Positions 1-9,842 of a stretch of 40,041 nt of DNA are shown one piece after another. This DNA is from Stagonosporopsis chrysanthemi (lineage: Eukaryota; Ascomycota; Dothideomycetes; Pleosporales; Didymellaceae), in the NCBI GenBank assembly GCA_022560025.1, contig JAFISE010000230.1, forward strand, positions 1-40,041, written 5' to 3'. The translations under genes were made by a program, and so were the position numbers. Under the pieces are notes generated by a model. It did no database searches, was not told the DNA's origin, and worked only from the letters and a program-made list of their open reading frames with translations. How positions within the stretch are numbered: the first letter of the stretch is position 1; each line of letters begins with the position of its first letter.

Positions 1-3000
1 TGCGTTCAAAGACGCCTTTGGCGCGTAGGTCTTGCCATTCAATCTCCATAGCACGTCGAAATTGACTGCCATGTATGTGTGTATCCAGCTGGCTCACTGA
101 CTTTGGCAGAGGCGGCAGCTGTGATTGATGGATTCGTGGTACTTCACCAGTGGAGGTCCTGGCGGAGCGAATCTCAGTTGAGAACGCTCGCAGGTAATTG
201 AAGAGAGGTTCAGGTCCTAGCCTTGTAGCGTAGGACTGGATGGCAAAATTGTTCAGAACTTTCTGTTTTCGATTGCGTTTGCCTGAGATGATCAGGTTGG
301 TGTCAGTTGGATCGAGATTGACGTCCTGTGGAGCTTTCTCGCCTCGTTGGCGATAGCCCTCAGGTACCATCTGGGCTGAGTCCTCCTCAGAGGGTCCAGG
401 AGTTGGCAGCTGTTGTTGATATTGAAGTGTGTCGTCAGTCATCTCACCCCCCAACTGGGAACCTCCAGCTCTCGGAGCTGAGGTCACAGGTGCTGTTTGG
501 CGGCTACGCTGACGAGTAGTCAACAGGTCTTCAATGCTGATATCGTCGTCTTGTGGCATTTCTGGGTATTCGAGTAGCTTGATCACCTCCTCGATCACTG
601 GCGTAGAGGCGTAGCCATCCATTCCATCGAAGAAAAGTGTAGGTTCGAATACAACGTCGCGTGTGACAATAACAGTATCCTTTGTAGGCAGCCATATGCG
701 GAAGATGTTGGTGCCTTGGTAGCCAACCAGGTGGCCGATAAGAGTGCGCGATTCAAGCTTGTCGGCAGCTCTCAGGTCGCGATTGTAGACGTAGGCGCGA
801 CAGCCGATAGGTCTCATATGAGCGACGAGTGGCCTTCGTCCCCATACGACCTCATACGGTGTCTTCCAGCCTAGTGCTTCAGTAGGCGTGCGATTGAGGA
901 TGTACGCGGCGGTGCGATACATCTCATGCGATAGGTCTTTGGGCAGGTTAGCGTGTATGCGCATAGCGCGAGCTCGCTGTGTGAGGACTCCGCCTGCGCG
1001 TTCAATGAGTCCATTTGGCTCCTTTGTACCAGGTGGAGCTGGCTCGTACAGCATTCCCAGCTCTTCTGATGTATCAATCAGATCATTGCCAAATCCTTTC
1101 TCGTTGTCGCATCGAATAGCGACCACGTCAGCGTTGTACACGCGCTGGATCTTGCGAATCAAAGCCATAAACCAGCGTGTAAGGGTCGGCTTGTCCTTTC
1201 GCCTGATTGTGGCTATCTCGTGCCATTTTGAGTGCTCGTCTATAGAGTGTAGGGCGTACTTAGTACCATCGATACACTTGTCACCTACAGGGACAATGTA
1301 GATAAGATCTATCGCGATTCGATAGAACGATCGTTGTGCACGGCTCTCAGCTGGGCGTCTTGAGATGATGTGAGTCATTCGAGCTTCGATACATGTCTGG
1401 CAGGGACAGTCCATGTGGTCTCCGGTCAGCTGAAGGCCAGTAACGTTCGATTCGAGCTGATCGACGGCCTTCCGTCCTGGGTGACCCCAGATCTGATGAG
1501 CAGCGCGTCGATCGACGACGTTGGCAGGCTTTGGCGCATATGACGGGCGATATGACGCCCCAAACGTACTCAGCGATGAGTGGAGAAGTGATAGAGGCGG
1601 TCGGCGTGATGGCTCAGCATCAATTAGCCAGTGTCCTCCGTTGTATTCAAGTTGCGCAATGACGTTAGTCGGTCGACTCATGTACAGGACGTCGCGGCCA
1701 GAGTCGAAGTGAATTGACTCTGATCGGCAGCGAGCGAGTCCTAAGAGACTAGTGAGAAAGCCTTCAACGTACGCGACGTGTGTAAGCTTCAGCTTCAGCT
1801 GTCCATGTGGCGTATGAGCGACGAGTTCCATCGTGCCCCAAGCTGTGATGAGAATAGAGCTATTGCCAGCGTTGAGAGTTCGACGATCAGGATTATCGCT
1901 CGTCCTCTTCCATCCTTTCCATGCCTCTGTGTTAACAACGTGCGTATTGGATCCTGGATCGACAATCCATCGATTGCGTAGTTCAGTCTGAGTAGTTTCA
2001 TCGACAGCCATTGTCGTGAGAGACCTCGCAGGCTCAGTGTGAGCGTCAACAGCAATGACGACCTCATCATCGTGGTCAACTTGATTGTGCCTGTCGTGAC
2101 TGTTGTGGCCGTTGTGGCTGTTGTGGCCGTCGTGGAGAGGCTTGAGCAATGGACCAGTCGATATCACAAACGTGTCAGTGTTGACAGGTGGTTCGCCGTC
2201 ATCAACGTGTAATGATCCAGCGCTCTGAGGCTGGCGGGCTGCCCACTTCTCAAGGGCAATCTTGATGCGTGCGTTGATCTTCGAATCCTTTCGTGCTTCC
2301 TCAACCTTGCGTACAGCCTCAGCTGCAGGCTGGTAGGTCTTCGGTCGTGCTGAGTGGCGTGGATTCAGGATAAAGCAGTCAGCGTACCAATGCTGCTTCC
2401 CACATACGCAGGTAGGTATTGGTCGTGCACTGTCACGGTGACTGCGACCAGTCGATTGAGTCTCAGTCGGCTTCGTGATTCTGAGCTCAGCAGCAGAGAC
2501 TGCTAGGCCTGTAGAGTAAGGCTTCGTGCGGCGTAGGTATGTGGTCATCTCAGCGACGTATGTCTCGAGAGATGAGATCTCTGCAGTGGTGCCACGCGCT
2601 TCGTGTTTGAAGATCTCACGCAGGCAGGATGTGGCGTACTCTTGATCAAGTGCTTTGCAGGCGATTAGAAAGTCTTCTTGTGGTCGATTGCCGTCAGTCT
2701 CTGGCAGGCTGACAGCCTTGCCTTGAGCTGTGATGTATGTCCAGTCAGCTAGCCATTGCTCGACCTTCTTTGCAGCTCTTGGAGCAGTCTTGAGAGTGTT
2801 GTATTTGTCAGCAAGCTCGCGGCGGCGAGTTGCGTCTGTTGGGCAAAGGAACTTCTTGAGAGCAACCAGTCGGTCGTAGGGTGTCTCGTGATCCTTGATT
2901 AGGTGTATGTGGCGTACAGCAATCGTCTTGCTGATGTCCGTGTTCAGATCAGCTAATGCTTTCTTCTGGGTGCGGTACTCAGAGCGGCGGCGCTCCCATC

Positions 3001-3265
3001 GATCGTATTCCCATCGGTAAGATTCTCGATCGTCTGCAGTCAGGTCAGAGAGCCTGATAGCTCCAGCCTTGTAGTCGATAAGTTGAGGCTCAGCAGCCTC
3101 CGTCAGCTCAGGGAGAAGCTCCCTAGCTACGTCAGGATTGATGTATTGCCAGAGACCGTGGCGATTGGCAACGTCTCGGCGAATGAACAACCAGGTGAAC
3201 CAGTCGTCAGGTGTGTTTAGTATGACTGTGACGCGCGTCACAGCAGGATCAGACTCAGTAGCCAT
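1..3265 (-). CDS. copia Gag-Pol polyprotein (partial, 3' end outside window)
   Basis: Retrotransposon polyprotein. I translated 1088 codons without a stop, starting at ATG 3265-3263 (MATESDPAV...), the first ATG after the leader. Domains by residue: Gag about 1-280; zinc knuckle CVCGKQHWYADC at about 286-297, the C-x-C-G-x2-H-x4-C form common in fungal copia elements; protease motif WIVDPGS with the catalytic Asp near 436; integrase zinc domain AHQIWGH...CPCQTC about 588-620; integrase core with D653 (IAIDLIYI), D720 (RCDNEKG) and E755 (NGLIER), the last two 35 residues apart. A variable linker follows, and the frame ends at the window edge in the first RT residues (MEIEWQDLRAKGVFER). All catalytic residues visible here are intact. 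Expression is presumably driven by the adjacent LTR. RT and RNase H cannot be judged from this window. Confidence 0.95.
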   Translation of the reverse strand, partial: MATESDPAVTRVTVILNTPDDWFTWLFIRRDVANRHGLWQYINPDVARELLPELTEAAEPQLIDYKAGAIRLSDLTADDRESYRWEYDRWERRRSEYRTQKKALADLNTDISKTIAVRHIHLIKDHETPYDRLVALKKFLCPTDATRRRELADKYNTLKTAPRAAKKVEQWLADWTYITAQGKAVSLPETDGNRPQEDFLIACKALDQEYATSCLREIFKHEARGTTAEISSLETYVAEMTTYLRRTKPYSTGLAVSAAELRITKPTETQSTGRSHRDSARPIPTCVCGKQHWYADCFILNPRHSARPKTYQPAAEAVRKVEEARKDSKINARIKIALEKWAARQPQSAGSLHVDDGEPPVNTDTFVISTGPLLKPLHDGHNSHNGHNSHDRHNQVDHDDEVVIAVDAHTEPARSLTTMAVDETTQTELRNRWIVDPGSNTHVVNTEAWKGWKRTSDNPDRRTLNAGNSSILITAWGTMELVAHTPHGQLKLKLTHVAYVEGFLTSLLGLARCRSESIHFDSGRDVLYMSRPTNVIAQLEYNGGHWLIDAEPSRRPPLSLLHSSLSTFGASYRPSYAPKPANVVDRRAAHQIWGHPGRKAVDQLESNVTGLQLTGDHMDCPCQTCIEARMTHIISRRPAESRAQRSFYRIAIDLIYIVPVGDKCIDGTKYALHSIDEHSKWHEIATIRRKDKPTLTRWFMALIRKIQRVYNADVVAIRCDNEKGFGNDLIDTSEELGMLYEPAPPGTKEPNGLIERAGGVLTQRARAMRIHANLPKDLSHEMYRTAAYILNRTPTEALGWKTPYEVVWGRRPLVAHMRPIGCRAYVYNRDLRAADKLESRTLIGHLVGYQGTNIFRIWLPTKDTVIVTRDVVFEPTLFFDGMDGYASTPVIEEVIKLLEYPEMPQDDDISIEDLLTTRQRSRQTAPVTSAPRAGGSQLGGEMTDDTLQYQQQLPTPGPSEEDSAQMVPEGYRQRGEKAPQDVNLDPTDTNLIISGKRNRKQKVLNNFAIQSYATRLGPEPLFNYLRAFSTEIRSARTSTGEVPRIHQSQLPPLPKSVSQLDTHIHGSQFRRAMEIEWQDLRAKGVFER

Positions 3266-3331
3266 AGTAGAGGCTGTAGTCGTGTTTGAATGGATCTAAG
3301 CAGAGATCCAGTCAATGGGCGTCGTGAATGA

Positions 3332-3419
3332 ACGCGGTAACAGGTGCGTTGTGGTGGACGCGGTAACAGGTGCGTTGTGGTGGACGCAGTAACAGGTGCG
3401 TTGTGGTGGACGCGGTATA
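3332..3419 (+). repeat. 26-bp tandem repeat in the copia leader
   Basis: Three consecutive 26-bp units (3332-3357, 3358-3383, 3384-3409), each ACGC(G/A)GTAACAGG followed by TGCGTTGTGGTGG, then a partial fourth unit. Units 1 and 2 are identical and unit 3 differs by one base. The array sits between the PBS and the gag start codon, in the untranslated leader of the element transcript. Confidence 0.9.
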
Positions 3420-3482
3420 GCAACGTGCGACTCAAACAGAGTGACGATTGCAGCAGCAGGTGAGAACAATCCTAGGTTGCAG

Positions 3483-3495
3483 CCGGGCTCATAAC
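3483..3495 (-). other. primer-binding site, half initiator tRNA-Met type
   Basis: Immediately inside the LTR the minus strand reads GTTATGAGCCCGG. This is complementary to CCGGGCTCATAAC, which resembles the anticodon arm of eukaryotic initiator tRNA-Met (GGGCUCAUAAC). Drosophila copia is known to prime from the 5' half of that tRNA rather than its 3' end; by inference this element does the same. Confidence 0.7.
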
Positions 3496-3680
3496 TGTCG
3501 CAGTGAGTGCAAGCAGTGCGGGAAGATTTGAGGATTGAACTGAGGTTGTATTGTGCGAAGCTACGAACAGTATGTATACATGGGTAGCTGTAAACAGCGC
3601 TAGTGCAGGAGAGGCAGCCTCGTCTCACCAGAGATGAGGTGAAACTGCATGTGAGGCAGGAGATGCCCTCAACCGTGACA
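3496..3680 (-). repeat. 5' LTR of the copia element (family A, 185 bp)
   Basis: On the minus strand it starts TGTCACGGTTGAGG and ends CACTGCGACA, so it has TG...CA ends and a short imperfect terminal inverted repeat (TGTC/GACA). Its inner end abuts the primer-binding site. By eye it is identical along all 185 bp to the solo LTR at 19036-19220, which independently fixes both boundaries. Confidence 0.95.
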
Positions 3681-4079
3681 AAGCTCAACCTACCCCCGTA
3701 CATGGAACGCATACATCCCGTGTTCAACGTATCGTTGCTCGAACCGTAGGACAAACTAATTCCCACAAGCGGATTCTGGTAGAGACCTGTCCAAATACCT
3801 GACAACGTTTTGACACCTGACAGTTACGAGGGTGAGGAAATCTCTGGACACCAAGACACCAAAGTCCGCGGGCGCGAGTATCGCGTGGTATGGCTGGGGT
3901 GGTTGAATGAAGACTCCACCTGGGAACCGCCCGAAAATCTGGAACATCGCGACCAGATTCTAGAGGAATACCATGCACACACTACTGATGCCTCGCCTAC
4001 ACAGGCTCGGGGTCCCAAACGAAAGGCGTCTGTGGTCATCGAGCCGCCTCGACGGAAGAGGTGTTATCCTAGGATGTAA
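3681..4079 (+). pseudogene. Ty3/gypsy polyprotein 3' end: integrase C-terminus plus chromodomain, two stops
   Basis: One continuous frame. It opens with KLNLPPYMERIHPVFNVSLL, the C-terminal end of a chromoviral integrase (the usual form is LP..M.IHPVFHVSLLEP). TAG stops follow at 3747-3749 and 3780-3782. Then comes a chromodomain: REYRVVWLGW, then STWEPPENLE and a basic tail (GPKRKASVVIEPPRRKR) ending at the stop 4077-4079. In intact elements the chromodomain directs integration to particular chromatin. Everything 5' of the integrase C-terminus is missing, replaced exactly at 3680/3681 by the copia LTR, so the copia element probably inserted here. Either TAG could derive from CAG or TGG by RIP-type mutation. 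Confidence 0.85.
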
Positions 4080-4459
4080 CCGTACGAAATACAACTATAT
4101 ATACCTTCAAGCTAGAATGGCAAGAAGGCCGGTCTTTTTGACCGTTACATAGGAAGACCCCTGCGGCACGATAGTCATAAATGCACACGACTAACAAATT
4201 AAAAATCGTAAGCACAGGGGCCCTGAATCTGGGCAACCCCCGACTCCGCCGCTACAGAGGCATGGGCAGCCAGTTCTGGGATCATAACAGAACCCTACCT
4301 ATCAGGATGTCACTCCACTGATACTTGATGATCCAATTGTAAATGCTCAGAACGCTGCCTGACAGAACACCATTGACATGAGCATCAGCCCATGGGTCAA
4401 CCCGCGCAGGGGTCAACGACCGATCGGACTAGTACAAAACGCCCCCGCGGCAACTGTGG
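4080..4459. other. intergenic, nothing recognised
   Basis: No convincing coding frame or repeat. It lies between the gypsy chromodomain stop and the repeat that starts near 4460, so it may be untranslated 3' sequence of the gypsy element. Confidence 0.5.
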
Positions 4460-5140
4460 ATGGGGAGATGTCAATACTACCCCGATACCCAGCCTCCATC
4501 AGCTTCGGCCGGGGGTCTTAAGGCACGCAGTGACCTCGGCGCTGAAAGTTGACACAAGGCGAGAGCTTACCGTGGCGCAGACATGATATAACACCCCTTC
4601 GGGGAAGCGCTGCCCATAAAGATGGAGAAAGAACGACAAGTCGGGACATGAAACCACATGGGCACAAACGCGCGCACTTTCGAGTCATGTTGGTGAATAG
4701 AGGCTCGACCCCGACCGGGTACCTGGCTATTCGCCATACAAATCCCCGCGCGGGCAACGACCTCCCCTCCTGTGGCTTCTTATCACAATCAAGACACCTC
4801 TCCCCATCACATGTACATTTTCACGAAAGACCTCCACTATCATGGCTTTAAAATATCCCAAATGAATACCCGGCGATCCTTATGTGTCATCTGCTTGACA
4901 ACCTGAGCTTTTTATGTCATGTTTTGGAAACATCATCGATATCGAAGAGATGCAATTTCGTGGGGTTCTTGTTCCTGTCTGGAACCTTAAATCCTATCTA
5001 CAACACCTAATTTGCCTCAAACTTACATCAAAATATAAGCTGTTCTTCTCGTTTCCTTGATAACGTAGAATATAAGCCTTGCTCTAAAAAGAACTCGATG
5101 ACCACTGTATGTGGAATTGCTGCTTTTGGTCTCCTGAAAG
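4460..5140 (+). repeat. dispersed repeat of about 650 bp, copy 1
   Basis: Collinear with about 17800-18430. Shared landmarks in order: CCAGCCTCCATC at 4489 and 17828, AAGGCACGCAG, GTTGACAC, ATAAAACACC-type sequence, GAAACCACAT, CGCGCACTTT, the GATGTTGG/CATGTTGG block, AAGAGATGCAATTT, and an end block CTGTATGTGGAATTG against CTGCATATGGGACTG. Identity is roughly two thirds by eye, with many transitions. Both full copies lie downstream of a gypsy chromodomain, so this could be gypsy 3' untranslated or LTR sequence, but no clean TG...CA ends or target duplication are visible. An alternative is an old segmental duplication. Confidence 0.65.
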
Positions 5141-6650
5141 TAGAAAACAAATATACCGAATGTAGCTGCTACAACTCTTATGTTAGAGGACAACAGAAAG
5201 TGAAATGCAAAATTGCGAGGTGGCCTCTGTATTCCAATTTCCCCAAGGCTAGGGAAAATTTTATCACCTCAATATCCTGCTGTTCTACACATGGGTTGGC
5301 GGCGGGTTTGCAGAACGTCGGGGCATGGAGGGTCTGGCCAACACATGACATTACATATGCGCAAGTACATAACACGTTGAATGATTTAAGCATCATCAAA
5401 CGAGCGTCTGATTGAAAACACGATATAAGCTATCCTTGAGGGATCCGCAAGACTTGAAAGCTGAGGAGACCCAAACCTCGAGTCCGGTATGTCAGGCTGT
5501 GTCTTGCTTTCAATTCGATTAGCCCCGGGGTCCGCACCTAAGAGATCTTAAGTCTGATTTAAACAGCCTGAAGGCAAGAAAGAAGATGCGCAAATGCCTT
5601 TGCTGTAGGAATCTTGTAGGCAAAAGCGGAAGAAGCAGAGCCATCAAATCATAGGTGTGAGGAATGCTGTGGACATGGCAACGTTTCAGGTCAATTTTGA
5701 CAGCCTACGTAGAGACTAAGATAGCGGACTCGCACACATAGAGATAAGGGTGCAGCCGATAGCGCCGGAGGCATTGATATGCACCTGCAAAACATAGTCT
5801 GTAGATCTAGCTTCGACAGCACGAAGGCAAAAAAGAAGCCAACAAGGTGCGCACATTAGCTATGTACATGCTAAATTTTTGATCTGATGTCAACATCCTG
5901 GAGACAAAAGAGCAAACGCGAATAGTACAGCACCAAGAGACAGGGCGTGCAAATCGCTGGATCGGGACGCGGTTTTAGGTATTACAGATGCAGCAGACAA
6001 AGAATGACGCGCAAGAAAGCCCCGCACATGGTTGCTGATTTGAAAAGTATGGTGGCAAGCTACAACGGTTTTTGGATTTGAACTGTTTCAAATGCAGCAG
6101 GCAGAACAGGAGACTCGGTTGGGCAGCACATGTCGATGTTTCGGCTATCTTTCTGGCAAAGTCGTCGAACAAAACGTGCACATGGCATGAATTCGTCCCA
6201 ACGCCAGAAAGGCCGACCGGATGAGAATACGACCGAGTTAGGCAGACTCCCAGAGACGTTGGAGCGCATATTCCGCAAGCCACGTGGGCATGTCGTATAC
6301 TTGCGCGTTGATATCTGCACTCTGCAGCGGAGTGTAACAGAGTAGGTCTATTCAATCACCCACATCGCTGACTACCACTATCAGGCTATTGGTGTACGAT
6401 GATCGCGAGATGACTGCGGCGCGGTGTCACAGCCTGCCGTGTCAACGAGGCTCCACGCTTGAACAGAGACATTGTGAACACACAGGAAACCCGCACGACG
6501 GTTTAAGAGAAGCAGAAATGACTGGCATTTACGCAAGAAGACGATCGTCTGGCTATTTGAGACTAATAGCACTGGCCGCGCTACACCAAACGTTCACCCA
6601 ACCCGCTGCCTGTTTCCAAAACGAAGGCTTTTAACTCAACACGCTACCTG
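5141..6650. other. about 1.5 kb with no recognisable gene
   Basis: Only short frames without domain motifs on either strand (the longest, 5975-6355 on the minus strand, has no recognisable content). No repeat shared with other parts of the window was noticed. Confidence 0.5.
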
Positions 6651-6654
6651 CTCA

Positions 6655-6880
6655 GATATAAGATCAGCCTATCGCGCCTTGCCAAAAGTCAGATCGTCGG
6701 CAAGGATATCTCCACCATGTGGCCCGAGGCCCTGCGTGAATGGTAGGCGTGGGCCTGGAGACTGCCGCGTAATCACAACCTTACGAACTCGGACTACAAG
6801 ATCTGCTTAACCGCATCAAGGCTGACAAGAAATCACGCGCACATTGTTGACCACGTCCGACTCGGTCTTGCGCGCCGACC
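6655..6880 (+). pseudogene. eroded coding remnant of unknown family
   Basis: Coding-looking pieces occur in changing frames: KISLSRLAKSQIVGKDISTM then WPEALREW ending in TAG, next NLTNSDYK, LLNRIKADKKSRAH and, after a one-base shift, HIVDHVRLGLARR. The pieces are ordered and plausible as one ancestral protein, but stops and frameshifts prevent translation. I do not recognise the family. The G15 tract at 7059-7073 lies a little downstream. Confidence 0.25.
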
Positions 6881-7547
6881 CACACCTCATGCAGCGTGCG
6901 TGTCGCTAGTGCTGTTGCTTCCAGACCAATTATGTCGTTTCTATGGCTCGCACGCGAGACGAGGACGGTGTCGTCGTTTTCTATGCCCTGGTCGCTGCTG
7001 CCTTGCGCCCTCCGCGTGGGTCGTCTGGCCCGTGGGTTTTCTGTCGGCCCGCGCTTTTGGGGGGGGGGGGGGGCGAGGAAGAGGGGAACTCAGATTCATC
7101 AGCGTGTATACCAAGACATACACCCTCTTACACCCCAAGAAAGCAGCGCCCAAGGATGCGTCGTGTTTTGGGATTCTAAAGCGGGGAGAGGGAGAAGTGC
7201 CAGAGACTTACATTAGGGACTACTCCGGGTCGACTCGGAGATGTGCTCATAGCCCAGTCGAGCAGGTCTCCCACCAGATCACAGCTACCTCTTACACTGA
7301 ATCTACCAGCATGTGCCATGATGTTGACAAACAGGGAGCTCAGCAAGCAGTCAGAGTCCACGTTGTTACCCTGCATACAGAAGGAGCTGCCGTTGATCAA
7401 TTCCATTCGAGGGGTGGTCTGTACATTTCGGCAGGCACCAATAGAATGTTCTTGGAAGTAGATCAAGCATGTGCCCTGTAATTGCCTGTACAGAATCTGT
7501 TGCGTGGTAGGTCGGTGGAGATTTGCTGGGCCGTCTTTAAGAATGGG
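6881..7547. other. unassigned, contains a 15-bp poly-G tract
   Basis: The G15 run at 7059-7073 is the longest homopolymer noticed. Overlapping frames on both strands look like chance openings in GC-rich sequence. No domain was recognised. Confidence 0.5.
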
Positions 7548-7736
7548 TGTTGCGGTGAATGCAATTTCATGTATTCTGCTATTGTGTTGTTGTTGTGTTG
7601 TTCTGCTCTCTACAAAGCAGCAGTCGGGTCTATTTACATGACGTATCTGTGATGCAGCTGAGGCAAGAGATGCTCTATAGGATGAGGAAGCAACACCAGA
7701 CCACCAACACGTGATCTGCTTCTCATAACCGTCACA
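7548..7736 (-). mobile_element. solo LTR, family B (189 bp), copy 1
   Basis: Ends TGTTGCGG...CCGTCACA. Flanks are ATGGG (7543-7547) and ATAGG (7737-7741), a 5-bp target duplication with one G-to-A difference at TpG. It matches 18790-18978 at all but two positions, both C in that copy and T here at CpA. Orientation is set by likeness of the end TGTGACGGTT to the family A LTR start TGTCACGGTT. No internal retrotransposon sequence flanks it, as expected after LTR-LTR recombination. Confidence 0.92.
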
Positions 7737-8450
7737 ATAGGCCGCTGCGACTCCGGTCCTCTGATCTGACGGCGTGTACGCGTACATATCGATCGGAATC
7801 GTTATTCCCCAGACACTGTCGGTACTGAGCGATATCCTCCATCTCCGTTAGGTGTTTTATAGGGTGTAGGTGGTGGCTGGGACTGTGCTTGAGGTTGAAT
7901 CCCGACAGCGTGCTCTTATCAGCAGACATTCGAGCACGAAGCTTGAACCCATGGTCCGGGTGTGGCAACTCTTGCGGTGTGTTTGACAGCACCCAACCAT
8001 AAAATGAGGTATAGCTGTCACTAACAAGGTTGCCTTGTTGCAGATTCGACGGAAGCCTGCGTTCACATCCTATCCACAGTTTCGCATTTTTCTAAGATGG
8101 TCGTGGGGCAAAATCTCCGGCTTGTCACTGACTAGGCTTCCAGGGCGGACGAGTGGCTGAAAGGCGAAATCAATTCACCACCGGTGGGAGTCACGGGCCA
8201 GGTCCGTGCACGGCGTGCAGCCTCGTCTGATGCCGGCGTTGTGTGATTGGAGCGAGAGAGCTGGCGGCTAAGGAATCGAGCTGCAGCCGCAGTGGGTGAG
8301 TGGGTGACCGCGCCGCCGTGCTGCCCTCTGGCCCGCCGTGATGACCCTCTGCTGAGCTTGCGGCATCCGCTCCACTCTCTCTGCGTCGCTCTGCTCTCTC
8401 TGCATGGGTACAGTGACAGTACCCTGTTGTTTACGTCCTCCCCAAAAGCA
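7737..8450. other. unassigned intergenic sequence
   Basis: No gene or repeat recognised. Short frames lack motifs. Confidence 0.5.
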
Positions 8451-8451
8451 G

Positions 8452-9221
8452 CATGCCGCGACCGTGCAACCCCTTGGAGAGCATGACGAGTATCTCGTGG
8501 CCGCTCTCGATGCGCATGCGATTAAGGACGAGGTCCGTGACGCATCTCCTGAATGCGAGCGCCGGACTGACCAAAATGCGCAGGAGCTCGCCGCCATCAG
8601 CTTGCCTACCGGCACTCCGCCTGTTGCCTTGTTAACCATCAGGCCAGGGCGGCACTCATCCTGCCGACGTCTGTCCTTTCTTCGGAGCACTGCTCTTCAC
8701 CGCCGATGATTACTTCCAGGTCAGCGAATCCGACACGGTCGCGCTACACTTCCCCCGCCTGATGGACAACGACGGCCCTCCATCAAAGTACGCTTCTGGG
8801 ATCGGCCAAGCAAACCGCCCCTCTAATGTCCCCACTGCAGCTTGGCACTCGTGTCCTGAGTATAATGCTCGTTGGAACATGCGGTCATTTCTAATAAGTA
8901 CCGGTACAACGGCAGTGGATGCAACCTGCGTTCCCGATCCATCATCAGATACGCGGCGCGCTGCTACACGGCGCCGTACACGGCGTCTTCGACTGCGATT
9001 TCGCCCACAGCGAACGCCTTCACAGTATTATTCGATACGCCAACATCGTCGCCGCCGCCGACGACATCGTTACAATCGTCAAGGTCTGCCTGCAGTATGT
9101 CCAGCAGCACATCTCGCTCGCCTGCGAGGGAGACAAAGCGTGCGGCGAGCCTGATGGTATTTGGGGTGGGGAGAACGCGAGAGTGTGGTGGATGGATGGA
9201 TACACGCTGTGTGAGACCTAA
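8452..9221 (+). pseudogene. eroded coding remnant, possibly BTB-like
   Basis: Coherent peptide pieces lie in three frames: LGEHDEYLVAALDAHAIKDE (from about 8470), CPFFGALLFTADDYFQVSES then DTVALHFPRLMDNDG (about 8670-8790), and LHGAVHGVFDCDF... RYANIVAAADDIVTIVK (about 8960-9080). The middle piece resembles the FF..A....F.ES....L..DDP part of fungal BTB/POZ proteins, and the last resembles the helix after it. Frame changes and an internal region without sense make it non-functional as read, unless several introns are hidden. The family assignment is weak. A complete BTB-like gene lies 0.6 kb away on the other strand. Confidence 0.25.
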
Positions 9222-9842
9222 GGGCAGCCTGCATGTAGTGAAAAAGGCACTCTGGATGCGGGAACTCTCAGCTCTGGGTGCCGCCTATCTGGAGACCTCT
9301 GGATACTGTCTCTTGCGTTTTATGGAGGACCAGCTGATTCTCCCGCTCATTGTACGTTGGTGGCCGTGAATCCACGTTCGGAAAATACTTTCTTGTCTAT
9401 TACTTGAATCGAATACAGAAAACATCGTCTAGGAGTACAGAAATGCTGCTCTATTTTGATGGTATGCTGCTGAAGGACCCAGAGGTGCATTAGGGCGTAC
9501 GAGAGATAAAGCAATGATCTCTCGTTCTGTGAGGCCATACTCCAAGCTCGGCTGAATCAAAGGCCCTCAAAATTAGGCTGCTGACAGGCACGTTGGCTGC
9601 AGGGGTCCTCGCGCAACTGTAGACGGCACCCGCACGCCGCTGAGGTTAGAATCGTGCTTGGCAACATCATACGTGTAGTGCGGAAGAAAGGAATGGAGGT
9701 TTAGTTTGTATAGCTCAAGAAGTTCCTATATATGCAAGGAAGACGTTAAAGAGCATGCTGTTGCAGCCGGTAAGATGGCTCTGTGAAGCGAGCAAGCCCT
9801 GATGGTCACTACCCTTCAATGGCTTAACGCCGATGAATGGCC
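9222..9842. other. unassigned intergenic sequence
   Basis: No gene recognised between the eroded remnant and the 3' end of the BTB-like gene. The TATATATG-like stretch near 9727 is not attributable to any gene. Confidence 0.5.

Larger units (their letters stand above)
1..3680 (-). mobile_element. Ty1/copia LTR retrotransposon, 5' portion (runs off left edge)
   Basis: Read on the minus strand the parts come in retrotransposon order: LTR (3680-3496), primer-binding site directly abutting it (3495-3483), a leader with a 26-bp tandem repeat, then one open gag-pol frame from 3265 to the left edge. The frame order protease, integrase, start of reverse transcriptase is the Ty1/copia order. The rest of RT, RNase H and the 3' LTR must lie outside the window. 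The 5-bp sequence outside the LTR is AAGCT (3681-3685); its partner duplication cannot be seen. The LTR is identical to a solo LTR at 19036-19220 and the reading frame has no stop, so this copy looks young. Confidence 0.95.

Noticed and set aside
3296..3805. 169-codon minus-strand frame, with a near-copy at 18956-19339
   Set aside because: The shared peptide is just the translated 185-bp family A LTR; the similarity is explained by the LTR, not by a gene family.
6900..7481. 193-codon plus-strand open frame
   Set aside because: It crosses the G15 run, has no domain and overlaps two other equally long frames in GC-rich sequence; only the upstream remnant at 6655-6880 looks protein-derived.
7176..7787. 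203-codon minus-strand open frame
   Set aside because: It runs straight through the solo LTR at 7548-7736 and its target duplications, so the opening is accidental.
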